Below are positions 1 through 11,037 of a stretch of DNA of 64,000 nt, piece after piece (position 1 is the stretch's first letter; each line of letters begins with the position of its first letter). The stretch comes from Vibrio ponticus. GTDB lineage: Bacteria; Pseudomonadota; Gammaproteobacteria; Enterobacterales; Vibrionaceae. The stretch lies in contig NZ_AP019657.1 of NCBI RefSeq assembly GCF_009938225.1, positions 496,001 to 560,000 of the forward strand, given 5' to 3'. The notes beneath the pieces are model-generated. The model searched no databases. It saw only the letters and a list, made by a program, of their open reading frames with translations, and was not told the DNA's origin. Position numbers and translations under genes: made by a program.

Positions 1-732
1 GATTACGACCGTCACGGTATCGTAACGCCAAAAGGTCTAATGAACCCAAACCACTTCTTGGCTGTGTGTATTGATTATCTCTACCGCCATCGTCAAGGCT
101 GGGGTCAAGAGGTTGCAGTGGGTAAAACACTGGTTTCAAGTGCATTGATTGACCGCGTTGTTGCTGATCTCGGTCGCGAACTGTGTGAAGTACCAGTGGG
201 CTTTAAGTGGTTTGTCGATGGGCTTTACACCGGCAAATTCGGTTTTGGCGGCGAAGAGAGCGCAGGCGCTTCTTTCCTACGTAAAGATGGCACGCCATGG
301 TCAACAGATAAAGATGGTATCTTGCTATGTTTGTTAGCGGCTGAAATTACCGCTGTGACGGGCAAAAACCCACAAGACTACTATGAAGAGCTAGCAGCCA
401 AGCATGGTGAGTCTCAATACAACCGTATTCAAGCGGTAGCTAACGGTCCGCAGAAAGATGTGTTGAAGAAACTGAGCCCAGAAATGGTATCTGCAGAGAC
501 ACTTGCGGGGGATGTTATTACTGCACGTCTAACGCACGCTCCAGGTAATGGCGCAGCAATTGGCGGTCTAAAAGTTATCACCGCTAACGGTTGGTTCGCT
601 GCGCGTCCATCAGGCACGGAAGATATCTACAAGATCTACTGTGAGAGCTTCAAAGGTGCTGAGCATCTAAAGCAGATCGAAGCAGAAGCGCAAGAGATCG
701 TCAATCAAGTATTTAAAGACGCTGGTTTATAA
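1..732 (+). CDS. pgm: Phosphoglucomutase (alpha-D-glucose phosphate-specific), C-terminal part
   Basis: The reading frame is open from base 1, so the gene starts upstream of the window and only the last 243 residues are seen (the family is about 546 residues). The enzyme interconverts glucose 1-phosphate and glucose 6-phosphate in the cytoplasm. Visible motifs are the sugar-binding loop [11 protein letters not shown] and the phosphate-binding motif [15 protein letters not shown] near the end, both typical of alpha-phosphohexomutases. The GEESAG form fits the Pgm branch rather than ManB or GlmM. A clear terminator follows the stop codon. Missing only its N-terminal half because of the window edge; nothing suggests damage. 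Confidence 0.95.
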   Translation, partial: DYDRHGIVTPKGLMNPNHFLAVCIDYLYRHRQGWGQEVAVGKTLVSSALIDRVVADLGRELCEVPVGFKWFVDGLYTGKFGFGGEESAGASFLRKDGTPWSTDKDGILLCLLAAEITAVTGKNPQDYYEELAAKHGESQYNRIQAVANGPQKDVLKKLSPEMVSAETLAGDVITARLTHAPGNGAAIGGLKVITANGWFAARPSGTEDIYKIYCESFKGAEHLKQIEAEAQEIVNQVFKDAGL

Positions 733-755
733 GCTTAAGCTAAGCATTGATTGAG

Positions 756-786
756 AAGAGCTGACGAAAGTCGGCTCTTTGTTTTT
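756..786 (+). terminator. Rho-independent terminator of pgm
   Basis: A 10-bp stem with a GAAA loop (AAGAGCTGAC / GTCGGCTCTT, one T-G pair) is followed by a T-rich run. It lies 24 bases after the pgm stop. Confidence 0.85.
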
Positions 787-1050
787 GGAAGCGGAATACG
801 GAGTTGGGAAGACGGAACGTTCGGCTTTGCCTCACTTACGGAAAATAACAACGTTCAATTTTTAAAATAGTCATTCCATAGAGCGAAATATTAAACTTTG
901 TCATTCCATAGAGCGCATTAGCGCGAGTAGGGAATCTTGCTCTTCAGTTGGTTTCATGCGGCGTAGCCCTGAGCCCCTTGTTCTGCTTTTCCGTAGCTCG
1001 CGTTCCGTGAGCGCAGCGTTCCGTTTTCCGTAAGCTATGCGTTCCGCCCC
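787..1050. repeat. Intergenic repeat cluster after pgm
   Basis: This gene-free spacer is built from repeats that recur in the window. Two copies of a TCATTCCATAGAGCG motif start at 871 and 901, the second extended by CATTAGCGCGAGTAGGGAATCTT. Around them are GGAACG/CTTACGG-rich segments (787-846 and about 960-1050) similar to those at 2,653-2,790 and 14,537-14,660. No coding potential was recognised. The last bases run into the 3' end of the DUF1853 gene. Confidence 0.7.
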
Positions 1051-1793
1051 GGCCACACATCTGGCACCACAAACCAAAACTGTCCACTATCGGTTTGGGC
1101 GTGGATAAAGCGCTCTGGGTTTGGCTTGATGATTGTTGCGTCAGGCGTTTTACCCGTTGCCCAGCGGATTTTTGGCAGTTCATACAGCGTTTCTTGTATT
1201 TGGTGGGCTTGAGAATAGTGGCACCAGTAACCGCTGATTTGGCTCGAATCTAGCGGGTATTCTAAGCAGTGGGTTGGGGTAGGCTCGGAATTAAATGGAT
1301 TAATGTAGAGCCTGCCTTGCATGAGCAGATGGTGAGTCGCCACTTCTAATTCTGGGTGTTGCTGATGAAATTGCGCGGTAGTAGACATCGCCAACTGATG
1401 GTTGAGCATGCGCGGTAGTTTTGTCTCTAGCTGATCATGGGCATTCGGGCCAAACCAATTACCGTTGTGCAATAGATAGAACTTTACCGCCACTTCCCAA
1501 TGTTCATTTTTTTGCTTGAGTTTATTGCGTACGATGAGATCGATGGCACCTAACGTTCGCCCTTGCTCAGAGAGTTGGATCTCTTCTGCGAGCACTTGAT
1601 AGTTAGCACTGTTGGCAAAAGCTTGAGTGCATAAGTGTTGATAGATAAACCCTAAACGTTGGTTACCGCTGTATACCGCATTGTTGGCGAGTGGCTGGGA
1701 ATTTAGAGTAGTTAAATCGCAAAATAGATCATGGTGCTCAATAAGGTTTGGGCTGGTGGTAATCCATTGATAAAACTCGTCCAAGGCACTCAT
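1035..1793 (-). CDS. DUF1853 family protein
   Basis: A 252-residue soluble protein of the DUF1853 family, whose function is unknown. Typical features are the core segments WEVAVKFYLLHNGNWFGPN and QLETKLPRMLNHQL and a conserved glycine in MQGRLYINPF. The E-K arrangement around EVAVKFYL recalls nuclease-fold cores, but that is only a structural impression. It diverges from the Nif3-like gene with an 89-base gap that must hold both promoters. The C-terminal end (VWPGRNA) is encoded inside an intergenic repeat of the GGAACG type, and the stop codon comes from the repeat, so the last residues may differ from orthologues. Confidence 0.8.
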   Translation of the reverse strand: MSALDEFYQWITTSPNLIEHHDLFCDLTTLNSQPLANNAVYSGNQRLGFIYQHLCTQAFANSANYQVLAEEIQLSEQGRTLGAIDLIVRNKLKQKNEHWEVAVKFYLLHNGNWFGPNAHDQLETKLPRMLNHQLAMSTTAQFHQQHPELEVATHHLLMQGRLYINPFNSEPTPTHCLEYPLDSSQISGYWCHYSQAHQIQETLYELPKIRWATGKTPDATIIKPNPERFIHAQTDSGQFWFVVPDVWPGRNA

Positions 1794-1882
1794 ATCTACT
1801 CACTATTTTGTATCGGGTTTGTTTCGACAATTGAGAATGAAGTTGTTATAACTTCGCTAAAGTCAGGATACTGGAAAGTAAG

Positions 1883-2641
1883 ATGAATAATCTACAACTT
1901 GAAAAGATACTTAACGAAAAACTCTCACCACAATTGATTAAGGACTACAGTCCAAATGGTCTACAAGTCGAAGGTGGCGAACAAATAAAAAAAATCGTGA
2001 CAGGTGTGACGGCTTCACAAGCACTGATTGATAAAGCGGTAGAGCTTGGCGCTGATGCGCTATTGGTTCACCACGGTTATTTTTGGAAAGGCGAGCCAGA
2101 GCCGATTCGAGGCATGAAAGGTAAACGTATTCGTACCTTGATTAAACATGATATCAACCTGTTTGGTTATCACTTGCCTTTAGACATTCATCCTGAACTC
2201 GGGAACAACGCTGAACTGGCGCGTTTACTCGAGATTGAAGTAGTAGGTGGATTAGAAGCTCATCCTCAATCGGTCGCGATGCATGGTCGTCTAAAACAGC
2301 CTGTAACGGGCGCTGAGTTTGCCGCACGTATTGACACAGTATTAAAGCGTAAGCCTCTCCATATCGCACCTGAGAGCGCAGAAAAGCGTATTGAAACTGT
2401 CGGTTGGTGCACAGGTGGCGGGCAAGACTATATCGAGCTTGCTGCACAACATGGTTTGGATGCATTTATTTCGGGTGAGATCTCAGAACGCACGACTTAC
2501 AGTGCGCGCGAGCTGGATATTCACTACTTTGCTGCTGGGCACCACGCCACTGAGCGTTACGGGATCAAAGCCCTTGGTGAGTGGCTAGCAAGCGAACATG
2601 GCTTGGATGTGACCTTTATTGATATCGATAATCCGGTTTAA
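1883..2641 (+). CDS. Nif3-like dinuclear metal centre protein (YbgI family)
   Basis: A 252-residue protein of the Nif3/YbgI family, which forms a toroidal hexamer with a two-metal site in each subunit. The biochemical role is unsettled; it has been linked to GTP cyclohydrolase type 1-like folds. Metal-ligand motifs are visible: LLVHHGYFWKGEP near residue 62, HLPLDIHPELGNN near residue 97, and a late HYFAAGHHATERYG segment with the last His/Glu ligands. The length equals the usual bacterial short form, which lacks the inserted PII-like domain. It is a single-gene transcription unit next to a long repeat-rich spacer. Confidence 0.93.
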   Translation: MNNLQLEKILNEKLSPQLIKDYSPNGLQVEGGEQIKKIVTGVTASQALIDKAVELGADALLVHHGYFWKGEPEPIRGMKGKRIRTLIKHDINLFGYHLPLDIHPELGNNAELARLLEIEVVGGLEAHPQSVAMHGRLKQPVTGAEFAARIDTVLKRKPLHIAPESAEKRIETVGWCTGGGQDYIELAAQHGLDAFISGEISERTTYSARELDIHYFAAGHHATERYGIKALGEWLASEHGLDVTFIDIDNPV

Positions 2642-3137
<496 letters not shown>

Positions 3138-3157
3138 GCTTTTCTATGCTCTATCGC

Positions 3158-4447
3158 CTATTCACGCTCATGTAGAGGGCGGAACTCGCGCTGGTCTTCA
3201 CCAGTGTATAGCTGACGAGGACGACCGATACGGTTAGTCGGGTCGCTGTGCATTTCGTTCCAGTGTGCAATCCAGCCGATAGTACGAGACATGGCAAAGA
3301 TTACAGTAAACATTGATACTGGAATACCGATCGCTTTCAGAATGATACCTGAGTAGAAGTCTACGTTCGGGTACAGTTTCTTCGATACGAAGTATTCGTC
3401 AGACAGAGCAATACGCTCAAGTTCCATTGCAACATCTAGCAGTGGATCTTGGATGTTTAGCTCAGTCAGAACCTCATGACATGCTTCACGCATTACGGTT
3501 GCGCGTGGGTCATAGTTCTTATACACGCGGTGACCAAAGCCCATTAGACGGAATGGGTCGTCTTTGTCTTTCGCACGCTCAACGAACTCTGGAATGTTTT
3601 CGACACTACCGATTTCTTCCAGCATCTTCAGACACGCTTCGTTAGCGCCGCCGTGCGCAGGTCCCCACAGTGATGCGATACCCGCTGCAATACATGCAAA
3701 TGGGTTAGCACCAGAAGAACCAGACAGACGTACTGTTGACGTTGATGCGTTTTGCTCGTGGTCTGCGTGTAGTGTGAAAATTTTATCCATTGCACGTGCA
3801 ACAACAGGGTTCACTTCATATTCTTCACATGGGTTAGCAAACATCATGTGTAGGAAGTTTTCCGCGTAGTTTAGGTCGTTGCGTGGGTAGATAAATGGCT
3901 GACCAATTGAGTACTTGTAACACATGGCAGCCAGAGTCGGCATTTTTGAAATCAGACGATAAGCCGCGATCTCACGGTGTACGTCATTGTTGATATCAAG
4001 TGAATCGTGGTAGAAAGCTGCTAGAGCACCAACCACACCACACATAACCGCCATAGGGTGTGCATCACGGCGGAAACCGTGGAAGAAGCTAGCAATCTGC
4101 TCATGCACCATCGTATGACGAGTTACCGTCGTTTTGAACTTCTCGTATTGCTCACGGGTTGGGGCTTCACCGTAAAGAAGAATATAACAGACTTCCAAAT
4201 AATCCGCGTTATTCGCTAATTGATCGATAGGGAAGCCTCGGTGCAGTAGTACACCTTTGCCGCCATCGATGTAGGTAATCTGAGATTCACAAGATGCAGT
4301 GGCAAGAAAACCTGGGTCAAAAGTAAAGTGGCCTGTTGCCCCAAGTTTGCGAACATCAATTACGTCAGGACCAATAGTCCCTTCCATAATTGGCAGCTCG
4401 ACCGGCGCTTGACCTTCAATATGAAGGGTAGCTTTCTTTTCCGCCAT
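3158..4447 (-). CDS. gltA: Citrate synthase (type II, hexameric)
   Basis: The enzyme condenses oxaloacetate and acetyl-CoA to citrate, the entry step of the TCA cycle. The 429-residue length is that of the large, NADH-sensitive gamma-proteobacterial type. The catalytic regions are present: [25 protein letters not shown] and the family signature [13 protein letters not shown]. The ATG is preceded by AAGGAGATTG, a strong ribosome site. It diverges from sdhC, so the two TCA transcription units share the 397-base control region, as in many gamma-proteobacteria. A terminator and a heptamer repeat follow the gene. Confidence 0.98.
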   Translation of the reverse strand: MAEKKATLHIEGQAPVELPIMEGTIGPDVIDVRKLGATGHFTFDPGFLATASCESQITYIDGGKGVLLHRGFPIDQLANNADYLEVCYILLYGEAPTREQYEKFKTTVTRHTMVHEQIASFFHGFRRDAHPMAVMCGVVGALAAFYHDSLDINNDVHREIAAYRLISKMPTLAAMCYKYSIGQPFIYPRNDLNYAENFLHMMFANPCEEYEVNPVVARAMDKIFTLHADHEQNASTSTVRLSGSSGANPFACIAAGIASLWGPAHGGANEACLKMLEEIGSVENIPEFVERAKDKDDPFRLMGFGHRVYKNYDPRATVMREACHEVLTELNIQDPLLDVAMELERIALSDEYFVSKKLYPNVDFYSGIILKAIGIPVSMFTVIFAMSRTIGWIAHWNEMHSDPTNRIGRPRQLYTGEDQREFRPLHERE

Positions 4448-4844
4448 AACAATCTCCTTTGTTTATTATTTAATCCATCCAGGATGTTTGTGTGCCATTT
4501 TTGTACGTCTGTTCGTTAACAAAGTCAATTTTTCTCCTCTGATGTGTGCTCTTGTTATGATTTTTTGCGTACATTAAGTTAAAAATCTGTTCTGTGTAGC
4601 AAAAATTGTTACGCTAATTGTATTAGAATGTTGCCAACCGTATATTGGTGGCGTGAAATCTGGGAGAAACCTAATAAATTCAAGGATTGAAAGAATTATC
4701 GTCTATTTTCTTAAGCCTTGATGTTAACAATTTGTTTACAATTAACTCGTTTGCTTTTGTTGGGTTTTGTTATCGGAATGTTATAATTTTAAAGGGTTCA
4801 GCTTCCAAGTTTCGTCAATAACTATAAATGCTCTAGTGAGCTGA
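4448..4844. promoter_or_regulatory. Divergent gltA / sdhC control region
   Basis: A 397-base AT-rich region without a gene that must carry both promoters. A TATAAT box at 4792-4797 lies about 50 bases before the sdhC start. Upstream, 4723-4746 (GTTAACAATTTGTTTACA and on to TTAAC) is rich in GTTAA/TTAAC half-sites and resembles an ArcA-type operator. ArcA control of these operons is known in relatives; the site here is inference. Confidence 0.45.
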
Positions 4845-5237
4845 GTGAGCAAGCCCGTGAAAGAAAGAAAGTCAAGACCTGTAAACCTAGACTTGCAAAC
4901 CATACGCTTTCCGATCACTGCTATCGCATCTATTCTTCACCGAGTTTCCGGTGTGATCACGTTTGTAGCAGTCGGTATCCTGTTATGGTTGCTGTCTTTA
5001 TCTCTATCATCTCCTGTCGGATATATGAAAGCTGTCGATATTGTTGATGGCTGGTTTTTCACGTTTATCCTGTGGGGAATCCTAACCGCTTTGGCCTACC
5101 ACATTGTGGGTGGCGTTCGTCACTTGTTGATGGACCTAGGCTATTTTGAAGAGCTGGACACTGGCGCGATGAGCGCGAAGGTTTCATTTGGTGTTACAGC
5201 TGTGCTGTCTCTATTGGCGGGGGTATTGGTATGGTAA
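4845..5237 (+). CDS. sdhC: Succinate dehydrogenase cytochrome b556 subunit
   Basis: The large membrane-anchor subunit of complex II, 130 residues, starting with GTG. It holds part of the haem b and ubiquinone site in the inner membrane. The quinone-site segment FPITAIASILHRVSGVITF is seen near residue 22, and the haem-ligand region HIVGGVRHLLMDLG follows the second of three membrane helices. The stop codon overlaps the start of sdhD by 7 bases, which implies translational coupling. First gene of the sdhCDAB-sucABCD block. Confidence 0.96.
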   Translation: MSKPVKERKSRPVNLDLQTIRFPITAIASILHRVSGVITFVAVGILLWLLSLSLSSPVGYMKAVDIVDGWFFTFILWGILTALAYHIVGGVRHLLMDLGYFEELDTGAMSAKVSFGVTAVLSLLAGVLVW

Positions 5238-5575
5238 ACCACGTTTCATCATTTGGTCGTAATGGTGTGCATGATTTCCTATTGATTCGTGCAACTGCAA
5301 TCATTATGACGTTATACACGATTTATCTAGTGAGCTTTGTGGCTTTTGCTGATATCTCGTACGCATCATGGAGCCAGTTTTTTGCTGGTAACTTCACCAA
5401 AGCATTCACAATGGTCGCACTGACTTGCGTGTTGATTCACGCTTGGATCGGTTTGTGGCAGGTGCTGACTGACTACATCAAGTGCACTAAGTTGCGCGGT
5501 GGTTTGCAAGTCGGCGTAGTCGCGCTATTGCTTGGCTACTTCTTCTCTGGTCTGTTTATTCTGTGGGGTGCGTAA
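5231..5575 (+). CDS. sdhD: Succinate dehydrogenase hydrophobic membrane anchor subunit
   Basis: The second membrane anchor of complex II, 114 residues with three predicted membrane helices. The segment DFLLIRATAIIMTLYTIYL forms helix 1, and HAWIGLWQVLTDYIK carries the conserved His and Asp-Tyr used for haem binding and the quinone site. It overlaps sdhC by 7 bases and is followed with no gap by the GTG start of sdhA, so the subunits are translated together. Confidence 0.96.
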   Translation: MVNHVSSFGRNGVHDFLLIRATAIIMTLYTIYLVSFVAFADISYASWSQFFAGNFTKAFTMVALTCVLIHAWIGLWQVLTDYIKCTKLRGGLQVGVVALLLGYFFSGLFILWGA

Positions 5576-7342
5576 GTGTCTATTCCAGTTCGTGAATTCG
5601 ATGCCGTGGTAATCGGCGCAGGCGGTGCAGGTATGCGTGCCGCTCTACAAATTTCAGAGCAAGGTTTAACTTGTGCTCTACTTTCAAAAGTTTTCCCTAC
5701 ACGTTCGCACACGGTATCAGCACAAGGCGGTATCACGGTAGCGTTAGGTAACTCACACAAGGATGATTGGCAGTGGCACATGTACGACACCGTAAAAGGG
5801 TCGGACTACATTGGTGACCAAAATGCGATCGAATACATGTGTAAGAATGGTCCTGAGTCGGTAATCGAACTTGAAAAAATGGGTTTACCATTTTCACGTT
5901 TTGACAACGGTTCAATTTACCAACGTCCATTTGGTGGTCAGTCTAAAGAGTTTGGTGGCGAGCAAGCGGCACGTACGGCTGCGGCTGCTGACCGTACTGG
6001 TCACGCATTGCTGCATACGTTGTACCAGCAAAACGTGAAACACAAAACGATGATCTTTTCCGAGTGGTATGCACTGGATTTGGTGAAGAACCAAGATGGT
6101 GCCGTGGTCGGTTGTACCGCTATCTGCATGGAAACGGGTGAAATTGTTTACTTCAAATCAAAAGCAACCATCCTTGCTACGGGCGGTGCTGGTCGTATTT
6201 ACGCATCGACAACCAATGCACACATCAATACTGGTGATGGTGTTGGTATGGCTCTGCGTGCTGGCGTACCGATGCAAGATATGGAGATGTGGCAGTTCCA
6301 CCCTACGGGTATTGCGGGAGCCGGTGTACTGGTGACAGAAGGCTGTCGTGGTGAAGGTGGTTACCTACTTAACAAAGATGGCGAGCGCTTTATGGAGCGT
6401 TACGCACCAAACGCGAAAGACTTAGCTGGTCGTGACGTTGTTGCACGTTCAATGATGATTGAGATCCGTGAAGGTCGCGGCTGTGATGGTCCATGGGGTC
6501 CACACATTAAACTGAAACTGGATCACCTAGGTAAAGAAGTGCTTGAGTCGCGTCTGCCAGGTATCTGTGAGTTATCTCGTACCTTTGCGCATGTTGATCC
6601 AGTGAAAGAACCGATTCCAGTTATCCCAACTTGTCACTACATGATGGGTGGCGTGCCAACACAGGTTTCAGGTCAAGCGATTAAGCAAACAGCAGACGGT
6701 GGCGATGTCGAAGTTCAAGGTCTATTTGCTTGTGGTGAAATCGCGTCTGTATCGGTGCATGGTGCTAACCGTCTAGGTGGTAACTCACTACTTGATTTGG
6801 TGGTATTTGGTCGTGCAACTGGTTTACACCTTGGTGAAACACTTGCGGCACAATCTGAAGCACGCCCTGCGTCTGAGTCAGATATCGAAGCGTCGTTGGC
6901 ACGTACAATGCGTTGGGAGAATAGCGCAAGCGGTGAAGACCCATTCCAAATTCGTAAAGATCTGCAACAGTGCATGCAGAATAGCTTCTCGGTATTCCGC
7001 GAAGGCGATGCAATGGCTACCGGTCTAGAAGAGTTGAAAGTGATTCGTGAGCGCTTAAAAGAAGCGCATCTATCTGACAAGTCGAAAGAGTTCAATACTC
7101 AACGTATTGAGTGTCTAGAACTAGACAACTTAATGGAGACTGCTTTCTCAACTGCGGTTGCGGCTAACTACCGTACAGAAAGCCGTGGCGCACATGCTCG
7201 CTTTGACTTCCCTGAGCGTGATGATGAGAACTGGCTATGTCACTCAATCTATAACCCGGAAACGGAACAGATGTCGAAGCGTGATGTCAACATGACACCT
7301 GTGCATCGTGATGCGTTCCCGCCGAAAGTTCGTACGTACTAA
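5576..7342 (+). CDS. sdhA: Succinate dehydrogenase flavoprotein subunit
   Basis: The catalytic subunit that oxidises succinate to fumarate, with covalently bound FAD. The 588-residue length is normal. The FAD-binding motif [12 protein letters not shown] is at residues 16-27, and the FAD-attachment His lies in [11 protein letters not shown]. Active-site segments QFHPTG and [10 protein letters not shown] are present, as is the conserved [16 protein letters not shown] stretch. The GTG start directly abuts the sdhD stop codon. It acts at the cytoplasmic face with SdhB. Confidence 0.98.
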   Translation: MSIPVREFDAVVIGAGGAGMRAALQISEQGLTCALLSKVFPTRSHTVSAQGGITVALGNSHKDDWQWHMYDTVKGSDYIGDQNAIEYMCKNGPESVIELEKMGLPFSRFDNGSIYQRPFGGQSKEFGGEQAARTAAAADRTGHALLHTLYQQNVKHKTMIFSEWYALDLVKNQDGAVVGCTAICMETGEIVYFKSKATILATGGAGRIYASTTNAHINTGDGVGMALRAGVPMQDMEMWQFHPTGIAGAGVLVTEGCRGEGGYLLNKDGERFMERYAPNAKDLAGRDVVARSMMIEIREGRGCDGPWGPHIKLKLDHLGKEVLESRLPGICELSRTFAHVDPVKEPIPVIPTCHYMMGGVPTQVSGQAIKQTADGGDVEVQGLFACGEIASVSVHGANRLGGNSLLDLVVFGRATGLHLGETLAAQSEARPASESDIEASLARTMRWENSASGEDPFQIRKDLQQCMQNSFSVFREGDAMATGLEELKVIRERLKEAHLSDKSKEFNTQRIECLELDNLMETAFSTAVAANYRTESRGAHARFDFPERDDENWLCHSIYNPETEQMSKRDVNMTPVHRDAFPPKVRTY

Positions 7343-7356
7343 GGGAGGAATAAAAA

Positions 7357-8067
7357 ATGAAACTTAACTTCTCTTTGTACCGCTATAACCCTGATGTTGA
7401 TAACAAGCCTTACATGAAAGACTACACGCTTGAGGTCGAGGAAGGTTCCGATATGATGGTGCTTGATGCACTTATCCTATTGAAAGAACAAGACCCTAGT
7501 ATTGCGTTCCGTCGTTCATGCCGTGAAGGTGTTTGTGGTTCAGATGGTTTGAACATGAATGGTAAAAATGGTTTGGCATGTATCACCCCGCTTTCTGCTC
7601 TGCAGGGCGATAAAATCGTGATTCGTCCACTGCCTGGATTACCAGTCGTACGTGATCTGATTGTCGATATGACTCAGTTCTACGATAACTACGCGAAGGT
7701 GAAACCATTCTTGATCTCTGATGGCGTGATGCCGCCGTCACGTGAGAATCTACAAATGCCAGAAGATCGTGCGCATCTTGATGGTTTGTATGAATGTATC
7801 ATGTGTGCATGTTGTACCACTTCATGCCCATCGTTCTGGTGGAACCCTGATAAATTCATCGGACCTGCTGGTCTATTAGCCGCTTATCGTTGGCTAATTG
7901 ACAGCCGAGATACGGCAACTGATGAACGATTGTCCGATCTCGACGACGCATTTAGTGTTTTTCGTTGCCATGGCATCATGAATTGTGTAAGTGTTTGTCC
8001 TAAGGGACTAAATCCTACGAAAGCAATTGGTCACATCAAGTCGATGTTGGTGAATCGCTCGGTTTAG
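7357..8067 (+). CDS. sdhB: Succinate dehydrogenase iron-sulfur subunit
   Basis: The electron-transfer subunit, 236 residues, carrying three Fe-S clusters between SdhA and the membrane quinone site. The plant-type [2Fe-2S] cysteines are in SCREGVCGSDGLNMNG with a further Cys in NGLAC. The [4Fe-4S] motif is CIMCACCTTSCP, and the [3Fe-4S] set includes CHGIMNCVSVCPKGLNP. A good ribosome site (GGGAGG) sits just before the ATG, 14 bases after sdhA. Confidence 0.98.
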   Translation: MKLNFSLYRYNPDVDNKPYMKDYTLEVEEGSDMMVLDALILLKEQDPSIAFRRSCREGVCGSDGLNMNGKNGLACITPLSALQGDKIVIRPLPGLPVVRDLIVDMTQFYDNYAKVKPFLISDGVMPPSRENLQMPEDRAHLDGLYECIMCACCTTSCPSFWWNPDKFIGPAGLLAAYRWLIDSRDTATDERLSDLDDAFSVFRCHGIMNCVSVCPKGLNPTKAIGHIKSMLVNRSV

Positions 8068-8082
8068 TGAACTGATAAAATT

Positions 8083-8108
8083 GCCGCTATTCAATTTCGG
8101 GTAGCGGC
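8083..8108 (+). other. Hairpin between sdhB and sucA
   Basis: A perfect 7-bp stem GCCGCTA / TAGCGGC with a 12-base loop in the 103-base gap between the sdh and suc genes. There is no T-run, so it is more likely an mRNA processing or stability element than a terminator. A weaker GCGG/CCGC hairpin follows at about 8,124-8,140. Confidence 0.5.
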
Positions 8109-8170
8109 CTATTCAATAGAAGCGCGGCATAGACCGCTGCAAACGTGAAAACTACTGGTTAAGGGAAAAT

Positions 8171-11026
8171 ATGCACAACGGTGTGATGAAGGCATGGCTC
8201 GAGTCTTCACACTTGGCAGGCGCAAATGCGACATACGTAGAGGATCTCTACGAATTGTATCTCAGTGACCCCGATCTGGTAAGTGAGGAGTGGATTCGTG
8301 TATTTGATGGTTTGCCAAAACCATCGCAAGATGTGGTGGAACAACCGCACTCACGTGTCCGTGATTACTTCCGTCGACTCGCTCAAGAAACAAAGCATTA
8401 CAATGTCCAAGTTAGTGACCCCGACGTCGATGCTAAACAAGTAAAAGTTCTACAGCTGATCAACGCGTACCGTTTCCGCGGTCATGAAGCAGCTGATCTT
8501 GATCCTCTAGGTCTATGGAACCGCCCTACGGTGGCAGAGCTAGACCCTTCCTTCCACAATCTCAACGATGATGACTTAGAAGAAACATTTAACGTTGGCT
8601 CTTTTGCGATTGGTCAAGAGACCATGAAGCTAAAAGACATCTATTCCTCATTGAAGAAAATCTACTGTGGATCGATCGGTGCTGAGTACATGCACATGAC
8701 CGACACAGAACAGAAACGTTGGATCCAACAACGTTTAGAATCTGTGGTTGGTCAACCGACATTTACTGCAGAAGAAAAACGTGACTTTCTAGAAGAGCTA
8801 ACAGCAGCGGAAGGCCTTGAGCGCTATTTGGGTGCAAAATTCCCTGGTGCAAAACGCTTCTCTCTAGAAGGTGGTGATGCGCTAATCCCAATGACTAAAG
8901 AACTGATTCGACATGCTGGTAAGAGCGGTATGCGTGAGGTGGTTATTGGTATGGCTCACCGTGGTCGCTTAAACATGTTAGTTAACGTGTTGGGTAAAAA
9001 GCCGCAAGATCTGTTTGACGAGTTTGCCGGTAAACATAGTGATTCTTGGGGTACGGGCGATGTTAAGTATCACCAAGGCTTCTCGGCAGACTTCGCGACA
9101 CCGGGTGGTGATGTTCACTTAGCATTGGCGTTTAACCCATCGCACCTAGAGATTGTAAACCCAGTAGTGATTGGCTCGGTACGTGCGCGCCAAGATCGCC
9201 TTGGCGATAAGAATGGCAGCACAGTACTACCAATTACGATTCACGGTGACTCAGCGGTGGCTGGTCAAGGTGTGGTTGCTGAGACATTTAACATGTCACA
9301 ATCGCGTGGTTACCGTGTAGGTGGTACGGTTCGTATCGTAGTGAATAACCAAGTTGGTTTCACAACGTCGAATCCGAACGACACGCGTTCAACCATGTAC
9401 TGTACTGATATCGCTAAGATGGTACAGGCACCTATCTTCCACGTGAATGCGGATGATCCAGAGGCAGTGGCGTTTGTTACACGCATTGCACTTGATTACC
9501 GTAATGAATTTAAGCGTGATGTCGTGATTGACTTGGTTTGTTACCGTCGTCATGGCCACAACGAAGCGGATGAGCCAAATGCGACTCAACCGTTGATGTA
9601 TCAAAAAATCAAGAAGCATCCAACGCCACGTAAGCTCTATGCTGACGTTCTGATTGAGCGCGGTGATAACGACATTGAGACGGCAACAGCGCTAATCAAT
9701 GATTACCGTGACGCATTAGACCGTGGTGAAGTGGTGGTTAAAGAGTGGCGTCCAATGGCTTTACATTCAGTAGACTGGTCTCCATATCTAGGTCACGACT
9801 GGGATACACCTTGGAATAGTCAGTACGACAAAGATCGCCTAGTTGAACTCGGTAACCGTCTATGTCAGTACCCAGATAGTCACAAGCTACAAAGCCGAGT
9901 TAACAAGCTTTACAACGATCGTCTATCAATGATGAGCGGTGAGAAAGCGGTTGATTGGGGTATGGCAGAAACCTTGGCTTACGCGACCTTAGTTGATGAT
10001 GGTAAGCGCATTCGTATTTCAGGTCAGGATTCTGGACGTGGTACTTTCTTCCACCGTCATTCAGTACTGCACAACCAATCTGATGCGAGCACCTATATTC
10101 CTCTAGCGAATATTCATGATAAGCAGGGACCTTTCCAAGTGATTGACTCAGTGCTGTCTGAAGAAGCGGTATTGGCGTTTGAATATGGCTACGCAACGGC
10201 TGAGCCGAGTGGTTTAACCATTTGGGAAGCGCAGTTTGGTGACTTTGCCAACGGCGCACAGGTTGTGATTGACCAATTTATCTCCTCTGGTGAGCAAAAG
10301 TGGGCACGTTTGTGTGGTCTAACAATGCTTCTGCCACATGGTTATGAAGGTCAGGGCCCTGAGCACTCCTCGGCGCGCCTAGAGCGTTATCTACAGCTTT
10401 GTGCTGAGCAGAATATGCAGGTGGTTGTTCCATCAACACCAGCTCAGGTGTATCACATGATTCGTCGTCAAGTTGTGCGTCCAATGCGTCGCCCACTGAT
10501 TGTGATGTCACCGAAATCACTGCTACGTCACCCATTATGTGTTTCAAGTTTAGAAGATTTATCGGACGGCACGTTCTTACCTGCAATTCCAGAAATTGAC
10601 CCATTGGAAGAAAGCAAGGTGAAACGCGTAGTGTTCTGTTCTGGTAAGGTTTATTTCGACCTGCTTGAACAACGCCGCAAGAACGAGCAAGACGATGTTG
10701 CTATCGTGCGTATCGAGCAGCTTTACCCATTCCCATTGGAAGAAGTGAAAGAAGCGATTGCTCAATACACCAATGTTGAAGATTTTGTCTGGTGCCAAGA
10801 AGAGCCACAAAACCAAGGCGCTTGGTACTGTAGCCAGCATAATTTCCGCGCTGCTATCCCAGCGGGCGCTGATCTTAAGTATGCAGGCCGCCCAGCTTCA
10901 GCATCTCCGGCGGTAGGTTACATGTCGGTACACTTGAAACAACAAAAAGCGTTAGTAGAAGACGCTTTGACCACTGGTTCTAATACATCAGATTCGAAAA
11001 CCTCAGATAAAGAACTAGAAGCATAA
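8171..11026 (+). CDS. sucA: 2-oxoglutarate dehydrogenase E1 component
   Basis: The thiamine-diphosphate-dependent E1 subunit that decarboxylates 2-oxoglutarate and passes the succinyl group to SucB lipoate. At 951 residues it is slightly longer than the E. coli protein, mostly through its acidic and Ser/Thr-rich C-terminal tail. The N-terminal E2-binding region ([20 protein letters not shown]) and the active-site segments [26 protein letters not shown] and [12 protein letters not shown] are visible. AAGGGA precedes the ATG. A second in-frame ATG at residue 6 cannot be excluded as the start. sucB follows after 11 bases. Confidence 0.98.
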   Translation: MHNGVMKAWLESSHLAGANATYVEDLYELYLSDPDLVSEEWIRVFDGLPKPSQDVVEQPHSRVRDYFRRLAQETKHYNVQVSDPDVDAKQVKVLQLINAYRFRGHEAADLDPLGLWNRPTVAELDPSFHNLNDDDLEETFNVGSFAIGQETMKLKDIYSSLKKIYCGSIGAEYMHMTDTEQKRWIQQRLESVVGQPTFTAEEKRDFLEELTAAEGLERYLGAKFPGAKRFSLEGGDALIPMTKELIRHAGKSGMREVVIGMAHRGRLNMLVNVLGKKPQDLFDEFAGKHSDSWGTGDVKYHQGFSADFATPGGDVHLALAFNPSHLEIVNPVVIGSVRARQDRLGDKNGSTVLPITIHGDSAVAGQGVVAETFNMSQSRGYRVGGTVRIVVNNQVGFTTSNPNDTRSTMYCTDIAKMVQAPIFHVNADDPEAVAFVTRIALDYRNEFKRDVVIDLVCYRRHGHNEADEPNATQPLMYQKIKKHPTPRKLYADVLIERGDNDIETATALINDYRDALDRGEVVVKEWRPMALHSVDWSPYLGHDWDTPWNSQYDKDRLVELGNRLCQYPDSHKLQSRVNKLYNDRLSMMSGEKAVDWGMAETLAYATLVDDGKRIRISGQDSGRGTFFHRHSVLHNQSDASTYIPLANIHDKQGPFQVIDSVLSEEAVLAFEYGYATAEPSGLTIWEAQFGDFANGAQVVIDQFISSGEQKWARLCGLTMLLPHGYEGQGPEHSSARLERYLQLCAEQNMQVVVPSTPAQVYHMIRRQVVRPMRRPLIVMSPKSLLRHPLCVSSLEDLSDGTFLPAIPEIDPLEESKVKRVVFCSGKVYFDLLEQRRKNEQDDVAIVRIEQLYPFPLEEVKEAIAQYTNVEDFVWCQEEPQNQGAWYCSQHNFRAAIPAGADLKYAGRPASASPAVGYMSVHLKQQKALVEDALTTGSNTSDSKTSDKELEA

Positions 11027-11037
11027 GGAAGATAGAA

